From assembly GCF_017876115.1 (NCBI RefSeq), contig NZ_JAGINO010000009.1, positions 124,001-188,000 of the forward strand: a stretch of 64,000 bases of DNA. Reading direction: 5' to 3'. The notes beneath the pieces were generated by a model. That model did no database searches and had not been told where the DNA came from. It worked only from the letters and a program-made list of their open reading frames with translations. The position numbers were made by a program, and so were the translations under genes. Source of the DNA: Azospirillum picis (lineage in GTDB: Bacteria; Pseudomonadota; Alphaproteobacteria; Azospirillales; Azospirillaceae). Shown here one piece after another: positions 9,723 through 18,727 of this stretch (position 1 is the first letter of the stretch; each line of letters begins with the position of its first letter).

Positions 9723-9856
9723 GCCCCCTCCCTAACCCTCCCCCGCTGTCGGCCGACCGAAGGTCGGTCCGATTGCGGGAGAGGGAACTCCGCTGAACGC
9801 TGACAAGGGTCCTGCCCCCTCTCCCGCCGCAGGCGGGGGAGGGATGGGGAGGGGGC
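9723..9856. repeat. Composite intergenic palindromic repeat (copy 1)
   Basis: The left arm at 9723-9746 (GCCCCCTCCCTAACCCTC...) is answered by an imperfect reverse complement at 9833-9856. Inside is a hairpin, GGCCGACC/GGTCGGTCC, at 9751-9770, and a second C-rich/G-rich pair begins near 9814. Similar CCCTCCC...GGGAGGG elements occur at 16935, 29090 and 42261, so this is a dispersed family. It sits between two convergent genes and may also act as a transcription end. Confidence 0.7.
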
Positions 9857-9883
9857 AACCGGCGCACACCCTCCCCGCCCCTC

Positions 9884-10483
9884 TCACCCCCAGGCGCCGG
9901 CGTCCTCCACCACGACCGTCAGGCTGTCGCCCAGCCCTGCCAGCACGCCCCGCTGGATCTCGGCCGCCGGCACCACGCCGCCGCGGCCGTCGGGCAGGTC
10001 CCGGGTGGCGGTGGCCGACGCCACCACCGTCACCCGCCAGCCATGGTCGACGGCGCTGCGCGCGGTGCTGCTGACGCAGTTGTGGGTCATGAAGCCGGCG
10101 ATGATCATCTCGCTGCGCCCGGTGTCGCGCGCCGCCGTCTCCAGGCTGGTGCCGGCGAAGGCGTTGGCCAGCCGCTTGACGATTACCGGCTCGCCACCCT
10201 GCGGAGCCACGTCCGGAATGATCTGCGCCGTCGGGCCGGCCGGATCGAACAGCGGCGCTCCGGGCGCCGTATGATGCACGATGTGGATCACCGGAACGCC
10301 GTTGGCGCGGGCGAGTGCCAGCAGGCGCACCGCCTGCTCCACCGCGGCATCGACGCCGGACAGCCGCAGCGCGCCGTCGGCGTATTCGCGCTGCAGGTCG
10401 ATCAGCACCAGGACGGCCTTGTCGAGCGGGCTCGGGTGCGTGGGTGCGCCGACGATGTGGCGCAGGGTCAGGGCTTCGCTCAT
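9884..10483 (-). CDS. Isochorismatase-family cysteine hydrolase
   Basis: The 199-residue protein has the isochorismatase fold and its catalytic triad: Asp29 (LVLIDLQREYAD), Lys103 (VIVKRLANAF) and Cys136 (GFMTHNCVSSTAR). The presence of the cysteine points to an amidase-like hydrolase (nicotinamidase/N-carbamoyl amidase group) rather than true isochorismatase. The substrate is unknown. The ATG at 10483 gives a normal family N-terminus; the longer frame upstream is antisense to the LysR gene. It is divergent from that LysR gene (start 10571), which is its most likely regulator. Confidence 0.88.
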   Translation of the reverse strand: MSEALTLRHIVGAPTHPSPLDKAVLVLIDLQREYADGALRLSGVDAAVEQAVRLLALARANGVPVIHIVHHTAPGAPLFDPAGPTAQIIPDVAPQGGEPVIVKRLANAFAGTSLETAARDTGRSEMIIAGFMTHNCVSSTARSAVDHGWRVTVVASATATRDLPDGRGGVVPAAEIQRGVLAGLGDSLTVVVEDAGAWG

Positions 10484-10570
10484 GTTCTGGAACTCCAGGG
10501 AATTGGGTGGGATCGGTGGCGGCGATGCTGCCCGGTTCACCGATGGACCGCCATCCGCTATCTTCGCGCC

Positions 10571-11467
10571 ATGACTGTTCAGAAATTCACAGGCGCCGGT
10601 CCGCTGGACTGGGACGACCTGCGCGTGTTCCTGGAACTGGCGCGTGCCGGCAGCCTGTCGGCGGCGGCCCGCCGCCTGCGGCTGAGCCACGCCACCGTCG
10701 GACGCCGGCTGGCGGCGCTGGAGGAGTCGCTCGGCCGGACGCTGATGGAGCGGCGGCCGGATGGCTATGTGCTGACCGAGGAGGGCGAAGGCGTCCGCGC
10801 GCTCGCCGAGGCGATGGACGAGCGGGCGCAGGCGATCCGCCGGCGGGAGGGCGGGCAAGCCGGTGCGGAAGCCGGGCTGGGCGGAACCGTCCGGCTGACC
10901 ATGACCCAGGCGCTGGCCGACCGCTTCGTCATCCCGCGCCTCGGGGCGCTGCGCCGCGCCCATCCGGGACTGGACCTGGAGGTCATCGCCGACAACCGCA
11001 CCCTCAGCCTGGCGCGCCGCGAGGCCGATCTGGCGATCCGGCTGGCCCGGCCGCAGCGTGGCGACCTGGTGGGGCGGCGGCTCGCCACGCTGGCCTACGG
11101 GCTCTATGCGGCGCCCGACGCGTCCGACGCGCTGGTCGCCTATGACGAAACGATGGCGGAGCTGCCGGAGGCACTGTGGCTGGCCCGCCATTGCGCCGGC
11201 CGGCGGGTGGCGTTCCGCTCCAACAGCGTCCAGGGACAACTGGCGGCGGCGGTCGCCGGCTTCGGCGCCGCGCTGCTGCCCTGCCTGCTGGCGGACGGGG
11301 TCCTGGGCTTGGAACGTTGCCCCCAACCCGGCCCGCCGCTGAACCGCGAAGCGTGGCTGCTGGTCCATCGCGACCGCTGCGAGGTGCCGCGGGTGCGGGC
11401 GGTGATCGAGCATCTGGTGGCGATCTTCACCGACGAACGGCCACGACTGGAGGGTGACCGGCCATGA
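10571..11467 (+). CDS. LysR-family transcriptional regulator
   Basis: The 298-residue protein has the LysR winged helix at its N-terminus (WDDLRVFLELARAGSLSAAA, then SHATVGRRLAALEESLG) and a standard effector-binding domain. The sequence style (DLRVF...HATVGRRLAALE) is that of the LysR subgroup with short effector domains. It is divergent from the isochorismatase-like gene, with 87 bases between the starts, and its stop overlaps the ATG of the next gene by four bases (ATGA at 11464). It therefore probably controls the hydrolase and is translationally coupled to the alpha/beta hydrolase downstream. The ATG at 10571 is immediately before the HTH domain. Confidence 0.88.
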   Translation: MTVQKFTGAGPLDWDDLRVFLELARAGSLSAAARRLRLSHATVGRRLAALEESLGRTLMERRPDGYVLTEEGEGVRALAEAMDERAQAIRRREGGQAGAEAGLGGTVRLTMTQALADRFVIPRLGALRRAHPGLDLEVIADNRTLSLARREADLAIRLARPQRGDLVGRRLATLAYGLYAAPDASDALVAYDETMAELPEALWLARHCAGRRVAFRSNSVQGQLAAAVAGFGAALLPCLLADGVLGLERCPQPGPPLNREAWLLVHRDRCEVPRVRAVIEHLVAIFTDERPRLEGDRP

Positions 11468-12465
11468 ACCGCAACATCGGCATGCGGCTCCACCGCCTCG
11501 TCCTCGCCTGCGCCGTCCTCCCGGCAACCATCATGGCCGGGCTTCCTGCCTGCGGCCAGTCCCTGCCGAACGACGAGCGGTTCTCCAACGCCGCCGTCGC
11601 CGCGGGCAGGACGATCAGCTGTCGGCAGTGCGCCGAGTTGGAAGCGCGGGAAACCGCCAGTTGGGTGGTGGTGGATGGCCGGGGCGAATGCCTGCGCTAC
11701 TACGCGGCCGGGCTGCGCCCCGCCCCCGGCCCCAATCCCGTCGCGGCGGCCTGGATGCACGGGGACATCATGGGCTCCCGGCCGCACCAGATCGGGCATC
11801 AGGAGGGCTTGAGCGTCGCCGCGATGATCGACCAGGAGCGGGCGCTGGCGCAGCGGTTCGGCGTCCCCTTCCTCTTCCTGGCCCGTCCGGGGGCCTACGG
11901 CAGTTCCGGCCGGTTCTGGGACCTCCGCCACTCCCCACGCGAGGCGGCGCTGATGAACGCCCACCTCGACCTGCTCAAGCGGCGCTATGGCATCGGCCAA
12001 TGGGCGCTCGGCGGGCACAGCGCTGGCGGAACGCTGGCGGCCGAGTTCCTCGCCCGCCGCAACGATCTCAGATGCGCCGTCCTCTCGTCGGCCGCCCCTG
12101 CCTACCGGGCCTATCTGGAGGCCCATGACGCCAAGGCGAGGCTGGCCAGGCCGGAGACATGGTTCGACCCCTACCGCTCGCTCGACCGCATCCCGACGGA
12201 TCCGGCCCGCCGCATCTTCGTCATCGGCGACCCGCGGGAGACGAACGTGCTGTTCCGGACCCAGCGTCTTTACTTCGACGGGCTGGTCGCCCGTGGCCAT
12301 GCCGCCTGGCTGGTTCCGCTCGAACGTGCCCGGCCGCCCCGCTTCCACGGTCTGGTGGATTTCGGCGAAACCGCCACCGGGCTGTGCGCCCAAGGCGCCG
12401 ACACGGACACGCTGCTGCGGACGCTCGACGCCATGCCCGTCCAGACCGAGCGGATCAGCAACTGA
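11464..12465 (+). CDS. Secreted alpha/beta-hydrolase-like protein
   Basis: The 333-residue protein starts with a signal peptide (hydrophobic to about residue 28, ending near PACGQS). It contains the nucleophile elbow GGHSAGG around residues 183-189, as in esterase/lipase-type alpha/beta hydrolases. Acid and histidine partners are probably the Asp in VIGDPRE and the His in RFHGLVDF. It overlaps the LysR stop codon, implying translational coupling. Cys residues after the signal peptide (CRQC) could form a disulphide. The substrate is unknown. It faces truA convergently with only 6 bases between the stop codons. Confidence 0.72.
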   Translation: MNRNIGMRLHRLVLACAVLPATIMAGLPACGQSLPNDERFSNAAVAAGRTISCRQCAELEARETASWVVVDGRGECLRYYAAGLRPAPGPNPVAAAWMHGDIMGSRPHQIGHQEGLSVAAMIDQERALAQRFGVPFLFLARPGAYGSSGRFWDLRHSPREAALMNAHLDLLKRRYGIGQWALGGHSAGGTLAAEFLARRNDLRCAVLSSAAPAYRAYLEAHDAKARLARPETWFDPYRSLDRIPTDPARRIFVIGDPRETNVLFRTQRLYFDGLVARGHAAWLVPLERARPPRFHGLVDFGETATGLCAQGADTDTLLRTLDAMPVQTERISN

Positions 12466-12471
12466 CCCGGT

Positions 12472-13209
12472 TCAGTAGCTGGCGGCCAGGAAATACAGCC
12501 CGTCGGGCGGGCAGGTCGGCCCGGCCTTGGCGCGGTCGCGGGCGTCCAACGCGCGGCGGACGTCGGCGGCAGTCCATTTGCCGGCCCCCACCAATTCCAG
12601 GGTGCCGACCATGTTGCGGACCTGGTGATGCAGGAAGGAGCGCGCGGCGGCGTGGATCCGCACCTCCTCGCCCTGGCGCTCCACCGCCAGCCGGTCGAGC
12701 GTCTTGACCGGTGACTTCGCCTGGCAGAGCGAGGCGCGGAAGCTGGAGAAATCGTGCTGGCCGACCAGCACCTGCGCCGCCTCGTGCATCGCCTCGGCAT
12801 CCAGCGGGCGGGCGACATGCCAGGCCCGCCCGGCGTCGAGCGCCAGCGGCGCCCGCCGGTTGACGATCCGGTAGAGATAGGACCGCCCGGTGGAGGTCAG
12901 CCGCGCATGGAATTCCTGGTCCGCCGCCTCGACCTCGCGCACCGCGATCGGCGCCGGCTTCAGGTGGAAGTTCAGCGCGTCGCGCAGCTTCAGGCCGGTG
13001 AAGGGCTTCTCCAGGTCGAAATGGCAGACCTGCCCCAGGGCATGCACCCCGGCGTCGGTGCGGCCGGAGCCGTGGACGCGCACCACCTCGCCCGACAGGC
13101 GCTGCACCGCCTCCTCCAGGCTCTGCTGCACCGAGGGGCCGTTGTCCTGGCGCTGCCAGCCGACGAAGGGACGGCCGTCATACTCGACGGTCAGTTTCCA
13201 GCGCTGCAC
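12472..13209 (-). CDS. truA: tRNA pseudouridine(38-40) synthase
   Basis: TruA converts uridines 38-40 in the anticodon arm of many tRNAs to pseudouridine. The 245-residue protein has the family N-terminus ([17 protein letters not shown]), catalytic Asp52 in [14 protein letters not shown], and the later [11 protein letters not shown] segment. The start is a GTG at 13209, five bases after the fmt stop, so it is the third gene of a def-fmt-truA operon, an arrangement common in alphaproteobacteria. Confidence 0.97.
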   Translation of the reverse strand: MQRWKLTVEYDGRPFVGWQRQDNGPSVQQSLEEAVQRLSGEVVRVHGSGRTDAGVHALGQVCHFDLEKPFTGLKLRDALNFHLKPAPIAVREVEAADQEFHARLTSTGRSYLYRIVNRRAPLALDAGRAWHVARPLDAEAMHEAAQVLVGQHDFSSFRASLCQAKSPVKTLDRLAVERQGEEVRIHAAARSFLHHQVRNMVGTLELVGAGKWTAADVRRALDARDRAKAGPTCPPDGLYFLAASY

Positions 13210-13214
13210 GGCAG

Positions 13215-14180
13215 TCAGTCCGCGACGGCTTCGGACGAGACCGGCTGGCCGACGGCGAGCGGGAAGCCGCGCAGGAAGGCCGCGCCATCCACAGGCGCCT
13301 TGCCCGGCCGCTGCACCTTGGTGAGGCGCACCGCCCCGTCGGCGCAGGCGACGGTCAGCCGGTCGTCGAGCAGGGTGCCGGGGACGCCCCCGCCGGCCGC
13401 CAGCTCGGCCGCCAGCACCTTGATGCGCTCGCCGCCGGCACCGGTGGCGGCGCCAGCGGCCGTGTCGAACCAGCAGCCGGGCCAGGGGGTCAGCGCCCGG
13501 ACCTGCCGTTCGACCTGGGCAGCCGGCCGGCTCCAGTCGAGCCGGCCGTCCTCGCGCGTCAGCTTGGCGGCGTAGGTGACGCCCTCGTCCGGCTGCGCCT
13601 CGGCCCTCAGCGTGCCGGCGGCCAACCCGTCCAGGGCCGGGACGATCATGCGGGCGCCGAGCGCCGCCAGCTCGTCATGCAGGCTGCTGGCGGTGGTGTC
13701 CGGGGTGATCGCCACCGCCTCCTTCGACAGCATGGCGCCGGTGTCGAGCCCGACGTCCATCTGCATGATGGTGATGCCGGTCTCGCCGTCGCCGGCCAGG
13801 ATGGAGCGCTGGATCGGCGCCGCCCCGCGCCAGCGCGGCAGCAGCGAGCCATGGACGTTGACGCAGCCGAGCCGCGGGGCGTCGAGCACCGGCTGCGGCA
13901 GGATCAGCCCATAGGCCGCGACCACCGCGGCGTCGGCGCCGAGCGCGGCGAACTCCGCCTGCGCCTCGGCGTTGCGCAGGCTCTTGGGCGTGCGCACGGG
14001 GATGCCGTGCTCCTCGGCGAAGCGGTGCACCGGCGACTTCTGCACCTGCTGGCCGCGGCCGGCCGGGCGCGGCGGCTGGCTGTAGACGCAGACGACCTGA
14101 TGCCCCGCCCCGACCAGCGCGGCAAGGCTGGGCACGGCGAAGTCGGGCGTGCCCATGAAGACGAGGCGGAGCGGGGTCAT
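13215..14180 (-). CDS. fmt: Methionyl-tRNA formyltransferase
   Basis: Fmt formylates initiator Met-tRNA using 10-formyl-tetrahydrofolate. The 321-residue protein begins [19 protein letters not shown] and contains the active-site segment [17 protein letters not shown]. The C-terminal tRNA-binding domain follows after about residue 210. It lies 16 bases after def and 5 before truA, consistent with one operon; deformylase and formyltransferase act at opposite ends of the same N-formyl cycle. Confidence 0.97.
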   Translation of the reverse strand: MTPLRLVFMGTPDFAVPSLAALVGAGHQVVCVYSQPPRPAGRGQQVQKSPVHRFAEEHGIPVRTPKSLRNAEAQAEFAALGADAAVVAAYGLILPQPVLDAPRLGCVNVHGSLLPRWRGAAPIQRSILAGDGETGITIMQMDVGLDTGAMLSKEAVAITPDTTASSLHDELAALGARMIVPALDGLAAGTLRAEAQPDEGVTYAAKLTREDGRLDWSRPAAQVERQVRALTPWPGCWFDTAAGAATGAGGERIKVLAAELAAGGGVPGTLLDDRLTVACADGAVRLTKVQRPGKAPVDGAAFLRGFPLAVGQPVSSEAVAD

Positions 14181-14196
14181 GGTCGGGCCGATCGGA

Positions 14197-14709
14197 TCAG
14201 GCAGTGGCCTTCTGGAGCTTCTGGACCTTCTTCAGCAGCATGTTGCGCTTCAGCATCGACAGGTAGTCGACGAACAGCACGCCGTTCAGGTGGTCGATCT
14301 CATGCTGGATGCAGGTGGCGAGCAGGCCGTCGGCCTCCATCTCCTGCGTCTGGTTCTTCTCGTCGAGGTAGCGGACGCGCACCTGCTTGGGCCGCGTCAC
14401 CTCGGCATACTGTTCCGGGATCGACAGGCATCCCTCCTCGCAGATCGCCTTCTCCTCCGACGACCAGACGATCTCGGGGTTGGCCATGCGGATCGGGTTG
14501 GCCGGCTCGTCCTTCTCGTGGACGTCGATGACGATGACGCGGTCGAGCACGCCGACCTGCGGAGCGGCAAGGCCGATGCCCTTGGCGTCGTACATGGTCT
14601 CGACCATGTCGTCCATCAGCTTGGCGACGCACGCATCCACTTCGGCGACGGGCTGCGCCTTGCGCTTCAGGACGGGATGCGGGGCGACGAGAATCGGAAG
14701 ACGGGCCAT
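14197..14709 (-). CDS. def: Peptide deformylase
   Basis: Def removes the N-formyl group from nascent proteins. The 170-residue protein shows all three metal-site motifs: [18 protein letters not shown] (Cys ligand) and QHEIDHLNG (HExxH). It is the first gene of def-fmt-truA. The leader is divergent from cobS with 145 bases between starts. Confidence 0.98.
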   Translation of the reverse strand: MARLPILVAPHPVLKRKAQPVAEVDACVAKLMDDMVETMYDAKGIGLAAPQVGVLDRVIVIDVHEKDEPANPIRMANPEIVWSSEEKAICEEGCLSIPEQYAEVTRPKQVRVRYLDEKNQTQEMEADGLLATCIQHEIDHLNGVLFVDYLSMLKRNMLLKKVQKLQKATA

Positions 14710-14854
14710 GGGTGCTCGACGATGATGAAGAGGATGGGGGAGTACAAACGGACAAAGTAGGCAAACCGAGCGTTTCGGTCAAGGAATCGGACCTGCCGTT
14801 TGCGGCAAGGACAGGGTTGCGCATGCCGCGCCTTGGGCGTAGGTCGATGCGACC

Positions 14855-15688
14855 ATGACAGACGCCATGTCCGACGCCATGCCAGACACCATCCCCGCCC
14901 CTCCCGACCCCGGCCCCCGTCCGCACTGGCTGCAGGACGCCGCGCTGGCGCTGATGTTCCTGACGCGGCTGCCCGTCCCGGCGAAGGGGCCGCTGGCCAA
15001 CCCGTTGTCGGGTCCCCTGGCGGATGGCGCCGCGGCACGGGCGATGGCCTGGTTCCCGCTGGTGGGGGCGCTGGTCGGCCTGGCCGGCGGCGCGGCCCTC
15101 GCCCTGGCCGGCGCCCTCGCCCTGCCGCCGCTGGCGGGCGCGCTGCTGGCGCTGGCGGCGACCGCCTGGCTGACCGGAGCCCTGCACGAGGATGGGGCGG
15201 CCGACGTCGCCGACGGCTTCGGCGGTGGACGCGACCTCGCCCGCAAGCTGGAGATCATGCGCGACAGCCGCGTCGGCAGTTACGGGGTGCTGGCGCTGGT
15301 CTTCTCGGTCGGGATCCGCGCCGCGGCGCTGGCGGCCCTGCCGGTGCCGGCCGGCGTCGCGGCGCTGGTTGCCGCGGGGGCGTTGTCGCGCTGCGGGCTG
15401 GCGACCCTCGCCCGCGCCCTGCCGCCGGCCCGGCGCGACGGGCTGGCGGCGGCGCAGGGGCGGCCGGCGACGTCGACCACCCTGCTGTCGCTCGCCCTCG
15501 GCATCGCCGCCGCGGCCATCGCGTTGAAGGCGGCCGCCCTTCCGGCGATGCTTGCCGCCATGGCGGCGGTCCTGGCGGTTGCGGCGCTCGCCCGCCGGCA
15601 GATCGGCGGCCATACCGGCGACGTGTTCGGCGCCGCCCAGCAGGTGGCGGAAGCCGCCGTGCTGCTGACGCTGGCGGCGCTGCGATGA
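14855..15688 (+). CDS. cobS: Adenosylcobinamide-GDP ribazoletransferase (cobalamin synthase)
   Basis: CobS is an integral membrane enzyme that joins adenosylcobinamide-GDP to alpha-ribazole, the last assembly step of vitamin B12. The 277-residue protein has the conserved N-terminal LMFLTRLPVP, then GALHEDGAADVADGFGGGRD and ARKLEIMRDSRVGSYG, which hold the metal-binding acidic residues. The rest is strongly hydrophobic. The ATG at 14855 is chosen; a second in-frame ATG at 14867 is possible. Its TGA overlaps the ATG of the cobC-like gene (ATGA at 15685). I saw no cobalamin riboswitch in the 145-bp leader. Confidence 0.95.
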   Translation: MTDAMSDAMPDTIPAPPDPGPRPHWLQDAALALMFLTRLPVPAKGPLANPLSGPLADGAAARAMAWFPLVGALVGLAGGAALALAGALALPPLAGALLALAATAWLTGALHEDGAADVADGFGGGRDLARKLEIMRDSRVGSYGVLALVFSVGIRAAALAALPVPAGVAALVAAGALSRCGLATLARALPPARRDGLAAAQGRPATSTTLLSLALGIAAAAIALKAAALPAMLAAMAAVLAVAALARRQIGGHTGDVFGAAQQVAEAAVLLTLAALR

Positions 15689-16347
15689 GCGGCGGCATCA
15701 CGGCGATGGCGGTGACCCGCTGGTGGCTGATCCGCCACGCCCCGGCCCGCACGGCCCCCGGCATCATCTGCGGGTCGAGCGATCCCGACGCCGATACCGG
15801 CGACCGGGCCGCAACCGCCGCGCTGGCCGGCGCCCTGCCCGCCGGCGCGCTGTGGCTGACCAGCCCATTGCGCCGCAGCCGCCAGACGGCGCAGGCGCTC
15901 TGGCACCGCTCGCCGCGCCTGGCCGACACCGCGGTGGTGGAGCCCGCGCTGGCGGAGCAGGATTTCGGCGACTGGGAAGGCATCAGCCACGATCGCGCGG
16001 CGGCCCGCGACCCCGGGGCCGCGGCGCTGTTCTGGAGCAACCCGGCGCGCCACGCCCCGCCGGCGGGCGAGAGCTTCGCCGCGGTGATGGAACGCAGCGG
16101 GTCCGCCCTGCGGCGCCTGACCGGCCTGCATGGCGGACGCGACGTCGTGGCGGTGATCCATGCCGGCCCGATCCGGGCGGCCCTGGCGCTGGCGCTCGAC
16201 CTGACGCCGGAAGCGGCGCTGCGGCTGCGCATCGACCCCTGGTCGCTCAGCCGCATCGACCATTACGCCGCCCTTGAGGGGGATGGCACCGCCGGGGAGG
16301 GCTCCTGGTCGGTTGGGGGAATGAACGTCCGGCCCGGAACCTTTTGA
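15685..16347 (+). CDS. cobC: Histidine phosphatase family protein, probable alpha-ribazole phosphatase
   Basis: The 220-residue protein has the phosphoglycerate-mutase-type RH motif (WWLIRHAPARTAPG) and the second catalytic histidine in VAVIHAGPIRAALA. It also has SPLRRSRQTAQAL and EQDFGDWEGISHD, as in CobC-like phosphatases. CobC dephosphorylates alpha-ribazole-5'-phosphate to feed CobS. The four-base overlap with cobS strongly supports this role. The usual RHG is RHA here, a small deviation. Assignment to cobC rests on context, because the superfamily is catalytically diverse. Confidence 0.85.
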   Translation: MSGGITAMAVTRWWLIRHAPARTAPGIICGSSDPDADTGDRAATAALAGALPAGALWLTSPLRRSRQTAQALWHRSPRLADTAVVEPALAEQDFGDWEGISHDRAAARDPGAAALFWSNPARHAPPAGESFAAVMERSGSALRRLTGLHGGRDVVAVIHAGPIRAALALALDLTPEAALRLRIDPWSLSRIDHYAALEGDGTAGEGSWSVGGMNVRPGTF

Positions 16348-16399
16348 TCGTCGCGGGCGTTCCCCAGTCTCCGTTGGGCTACCGAACGAGAGGCAGACC

Positions 16400-16927
16400 A
16401 TGGTCCGCAATACAACCGCCGGCACTCACCAGGCTGAGCAGGACGATGCGAAAAAGCTCTGGGAAATGATCAAGAGCGTCCAGGTCACGATGATGACGAC
16501 CCTGGACGACAACGGCCGGCTGAATTCCCGCCCGATGGCGACGCTGTCCCATGCAGGATTCGAGGACGGCAGCTTGTGGTTCTTCACCCGCGCCGATTCC
16601 GAGAAGGTGTCGGAAATCGACCGCCACTGGCGGGTCAACCTCGCCTACGCCAACCCGGACAAGCAGGACTACGTGTCCGTCTCCGGTGTCGCGGAGGTGG
16701 TGCGGGACCGCGACAAGATCCGGTTCCTGTGGCGCGACATCATGTCCACCTGGTTTCCCAAGGGGCCGGATGATCCGGAGGTCGCGCTGCTCAAGGTTTC
16801 CGTCGACCAGGCCGAATATTGGGACAGCCCGTCGAGCACGATGGTCTACGCCTACGGCTATTTGAAGGCCAAGCTGACCGGGCAGTCGCCCGATCCGGGC
16901 GATCACGCCAAGATCGCCTTCCAGTAA
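16400..16927 (+). CDS. Pyridoxamine 5'-phosphate oxidase-fold general stress protein
   Basis: The 175-residue protein fits the pyridox_oxase_2 / general stress protein 26 family, a split-barrel flavin-binding fold. Visible features are MMTTLDDNGRLNSRPMATL, LWFFTRADSEKV and VNLAYANPDKQDYVSVSG. Family members bind FMN or FAD and are often stress-induced, but substrates are not established. It is monocistronic, separated from cobC by 52 bases, and followed by a C/G-rich palindromic repeat. Confidence 0.85.
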   Translation: MVRNTTAGTHQAEQDDAKKLWEMIKSVQVTMMTTLDDNGRLNSRPMATLSHAGFEDGSLWFFTRADSEKVSEIDRHWRVNLAYANPDKQDYVSVSGVAEVVRDRDKIRFLWRDIMSTWFPKGPDDPEVALLKVSVDQAEYWDSPSSTMVYAYGYLKAKLTGQSPDPGDHAKIAFQ

Positions 16928-16934
16928 GGCTGTC

Positions 16935-16986
16935 GCCCCCACCCCGCCCCTCCCCCGCTTCCGCAGGGGAGGGTCAGGGAGGAGGC
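16935..16986. repeat. Intergenic palindromic repeat (copy 2)
   Basis: The C-rich arm with CCGCCCCTCCCCCGC is followed by a G-rich arm, GCAGGGGAGGGTCAGGGAGG. It lies between two convergent genes and belongs to the same family as 9723, 29090 and 42261. Confidence 0.65.
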
Positions 16987-17027
16987 AATCAGCGCCAGTC
17001 GCTTACCAACTTACCAGTTCTACCGAC

Positions 17028-18413
17028 TTACCAGCTCTTGGCGCGCGCATGAGCCGGCTTGCCGCCGCCATGGGCCTCGCGGCGGGCATGGTCCGGACGA
17101 CCTTCACCGCGATGGTTGTCGTTGCGGGCGAAGTCCGGACGCGGACCGCGCGGGCCCTTGCCCTCGCCCCGGCCCTCGCCACGGGCGCCGTCGTTGCGGT
17201 GCCAGGGCTTCGGGCCGTTGCCGTAACCGCCGCCGGGGCGGCCGTTGCGGGCCGGCGGGCGGCCGCCGGCGGTGAAGGGACGCGTCGGCTCCAGGCCCGG
17301 CACCACGTGAACGGCCAGCGTGGCCTTCGTGTAGCGCTCGATGCGGAACAGCGTGTCGCGGTCGGCGCGGGCGGCGAAGGAGATCGCCACGCCGCTGGCG
17401 CCGGCGCGACCGGTGCGGCCGATGCGGTGGACATAGTCCTCCGCCGAACGCGGCAGGTCGAAGTTGATGACGTGGGTGATGTCGCGCACGTCGATGCCGC
17501 GCGCCGCCACGTCGGTCGCCACCAGCAGGCGGACCTGGCCGGTGCGCAGGCGCTGGAGCGTGCGGTTGCGCTTGGTCTGGTCCATGTCGCCGTGCAGGGC
17601 GGCGGCGGCATGGCCGGCGGCGCTCAGCTCCTCGGCCAGCGTGTCGGCGTCGCGCTTGGTGGCGGCGAAGATGATCGCCTTGCCGACCTCGGGCTGGGCG
17701 GCGAAATGCTGCAGCAGGCGGCGCTTGTGGTCGAGGTCGTCGGCATGGTGCAGGCGCTGTTCCACGTTGATCGCGGTGGCCTGGCTCTCGACCGCGACGC
17801 GGACCGGGTCGCGCAGCAGCTTGCCGGCGAGCTGGGCCATGCGGCGGTCCAGCGTGGCGGTGAACAGCAGCGTCTGGCGGCTGGCCGGGCAGCAGCGGGC
17901 GATGGTCTCGACGTCGTCGAGGAAGCCCATGTCCAGCATGCGGTCGGCCTCGTCGAGGATCAGCACCTCGACCTCGTCGAGCGAGATGCGGCGACGGGCG
18001 ACATGGTCCAGCAGGCGGCCGGGGGTGGCGACCAGCACGTCGACCGGGCGCGACAGCAGGCGGAGCTGCTCGCGGTAGGGCATGCCGCCGACCACGTCCA
18101 CGATGTTCAGCTTCATGAACTTCGCGTACTTGCGGGCGGCGTCGGTAACCTGCTTGGCCAGCTCGCGGGTCGGGGCCAGCACGAGAACGCGCGGGGTGGC
18201 CTCGCCGTTCAGCGGCAGCTCGGCGGTGCGGGTCAGGGCCGGCAGCATGAAGGCGGCGGTCTTGCCGGTGCCGGTCTCGGCGGTGGCGAGGATGTCACGG
18301 CCCTGCAGGGCCGGCGGGATCGCCTCGGACTGGACCGGGGTGGGGGTGGTGTATTCGAACGCCTCGAGAGCCTTCAGGACAAGCGGATGCAGGCCGAGTT
18401 CGGAAAACGTCAA
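17028..18413 (-). CDS. DEAD-box ATP-dependent RNA helicase, RhlE type
   Basis: The 461-residue protein carries the full DEAD-box set: a Q motif (TPTPVQSEAIP), Walker A with Lys51 (AETGTGKT), APTRELA, VATPGRLLD, DEADRML, TAT in LLFTATL, ATDVAARGID and HRIGRTGRAG. The C-terminal ~90 residues are a basic, Gly/Arg/Asn-rich tail that probably binds RNA nonspecifically. RhlE-type helicases remodel structured RNA in ribosome assembly, decay and cold adaptation. The 5' leader (18414 onward) contains two stem-loops that could allow structural autoregulation. The specific paralogue cannot be fixed from sequence alone. Confidence 0.93.
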   Translation of the reverse strand: MTFSELGLHPLVLKALEAFEYTTPTPVQSEAIPPALQGRDILATAETGTGKTAAFMLPALTRTAELPLNGEATPRVLVLAPTRELAKQVTDAARKYAKFMKLNIVDVVGGMPYREQLRLLSRPVDVLVATPGRLLDHVARRRISLDEVEVLILDEADRMLDMGFLDDVETIARCCPASRQTLLFTATLDRRMAQLAGKLLRDPVRVAVESQATAINVEQRLHHADDLDHKRRLLQHFAAQPEVGKAIIFAATKRDADTLAEELSAAGHAAAALHGDMDQTKRNRTLQRLRTGQVRLLVATDVAARGIDVRDITHVINFDLPRSAEDYVHRIGRTGRAGASGVAISFAARADRDTLFRIERYTKATLAVHVVPGLEPTRPFTAGGRPPARNGRPGGGYGNGPKPWHRNDGARGEGRGEGKGPRGPRPDFARNDNHRGEGRPDHARREAHGGGKPAHARAKSW

Positions 18414-18727
18414 GTCGGATCAACCTTCTCAAAGCAGGACGGCACGGCCCCGCGCGCCCCGATGGCGGGCGTGGGACATACCGGCGGACTCGCCGGGAGG
18501 AGGTCGGTAGAGGGAGAGGCGTCTATCCGATGCAGCGGCCGGCCGGTCCCATACCATCGGGACGGCCCCCACTGCGCAATCACAAGCGCGTCTCGCTCAA
18601 GAGACGCGCGAGCCTCCAGCGATCAGGGGGCCTTACATAGGCTATTGCGTCGCACAACACAAGGACCTTGCCCCGGCGGCAGCCCCGCGCGCCTTGCCTG
18701 TCCACCATGCGTTCCCGCCATGCGGCC
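18414..18727. promoter_or_regulatory. Leader and promoter region of the RNA helicase gene, with two stem-loops
   Basis: This 314-bp gap separates the helicase start from the mtgA stop on the same strand. It holds a perfect 9-bp stem (18586-18594 with 18601-18609, GCGCGTCTC/GAGACGCGC, 6-base loop) and an imperfect stem near 18541-18567. No open frame with good coding signal is present. Either stem could end mtgA transcription or structure the helicase leader. Confidence 0.4.

Noticed and set aside
14710..14854. Cobalamin riboswitch before cobS
   Set aside because: The 145-bp leader is short and lacks the conserved B12 box that I would recognise.
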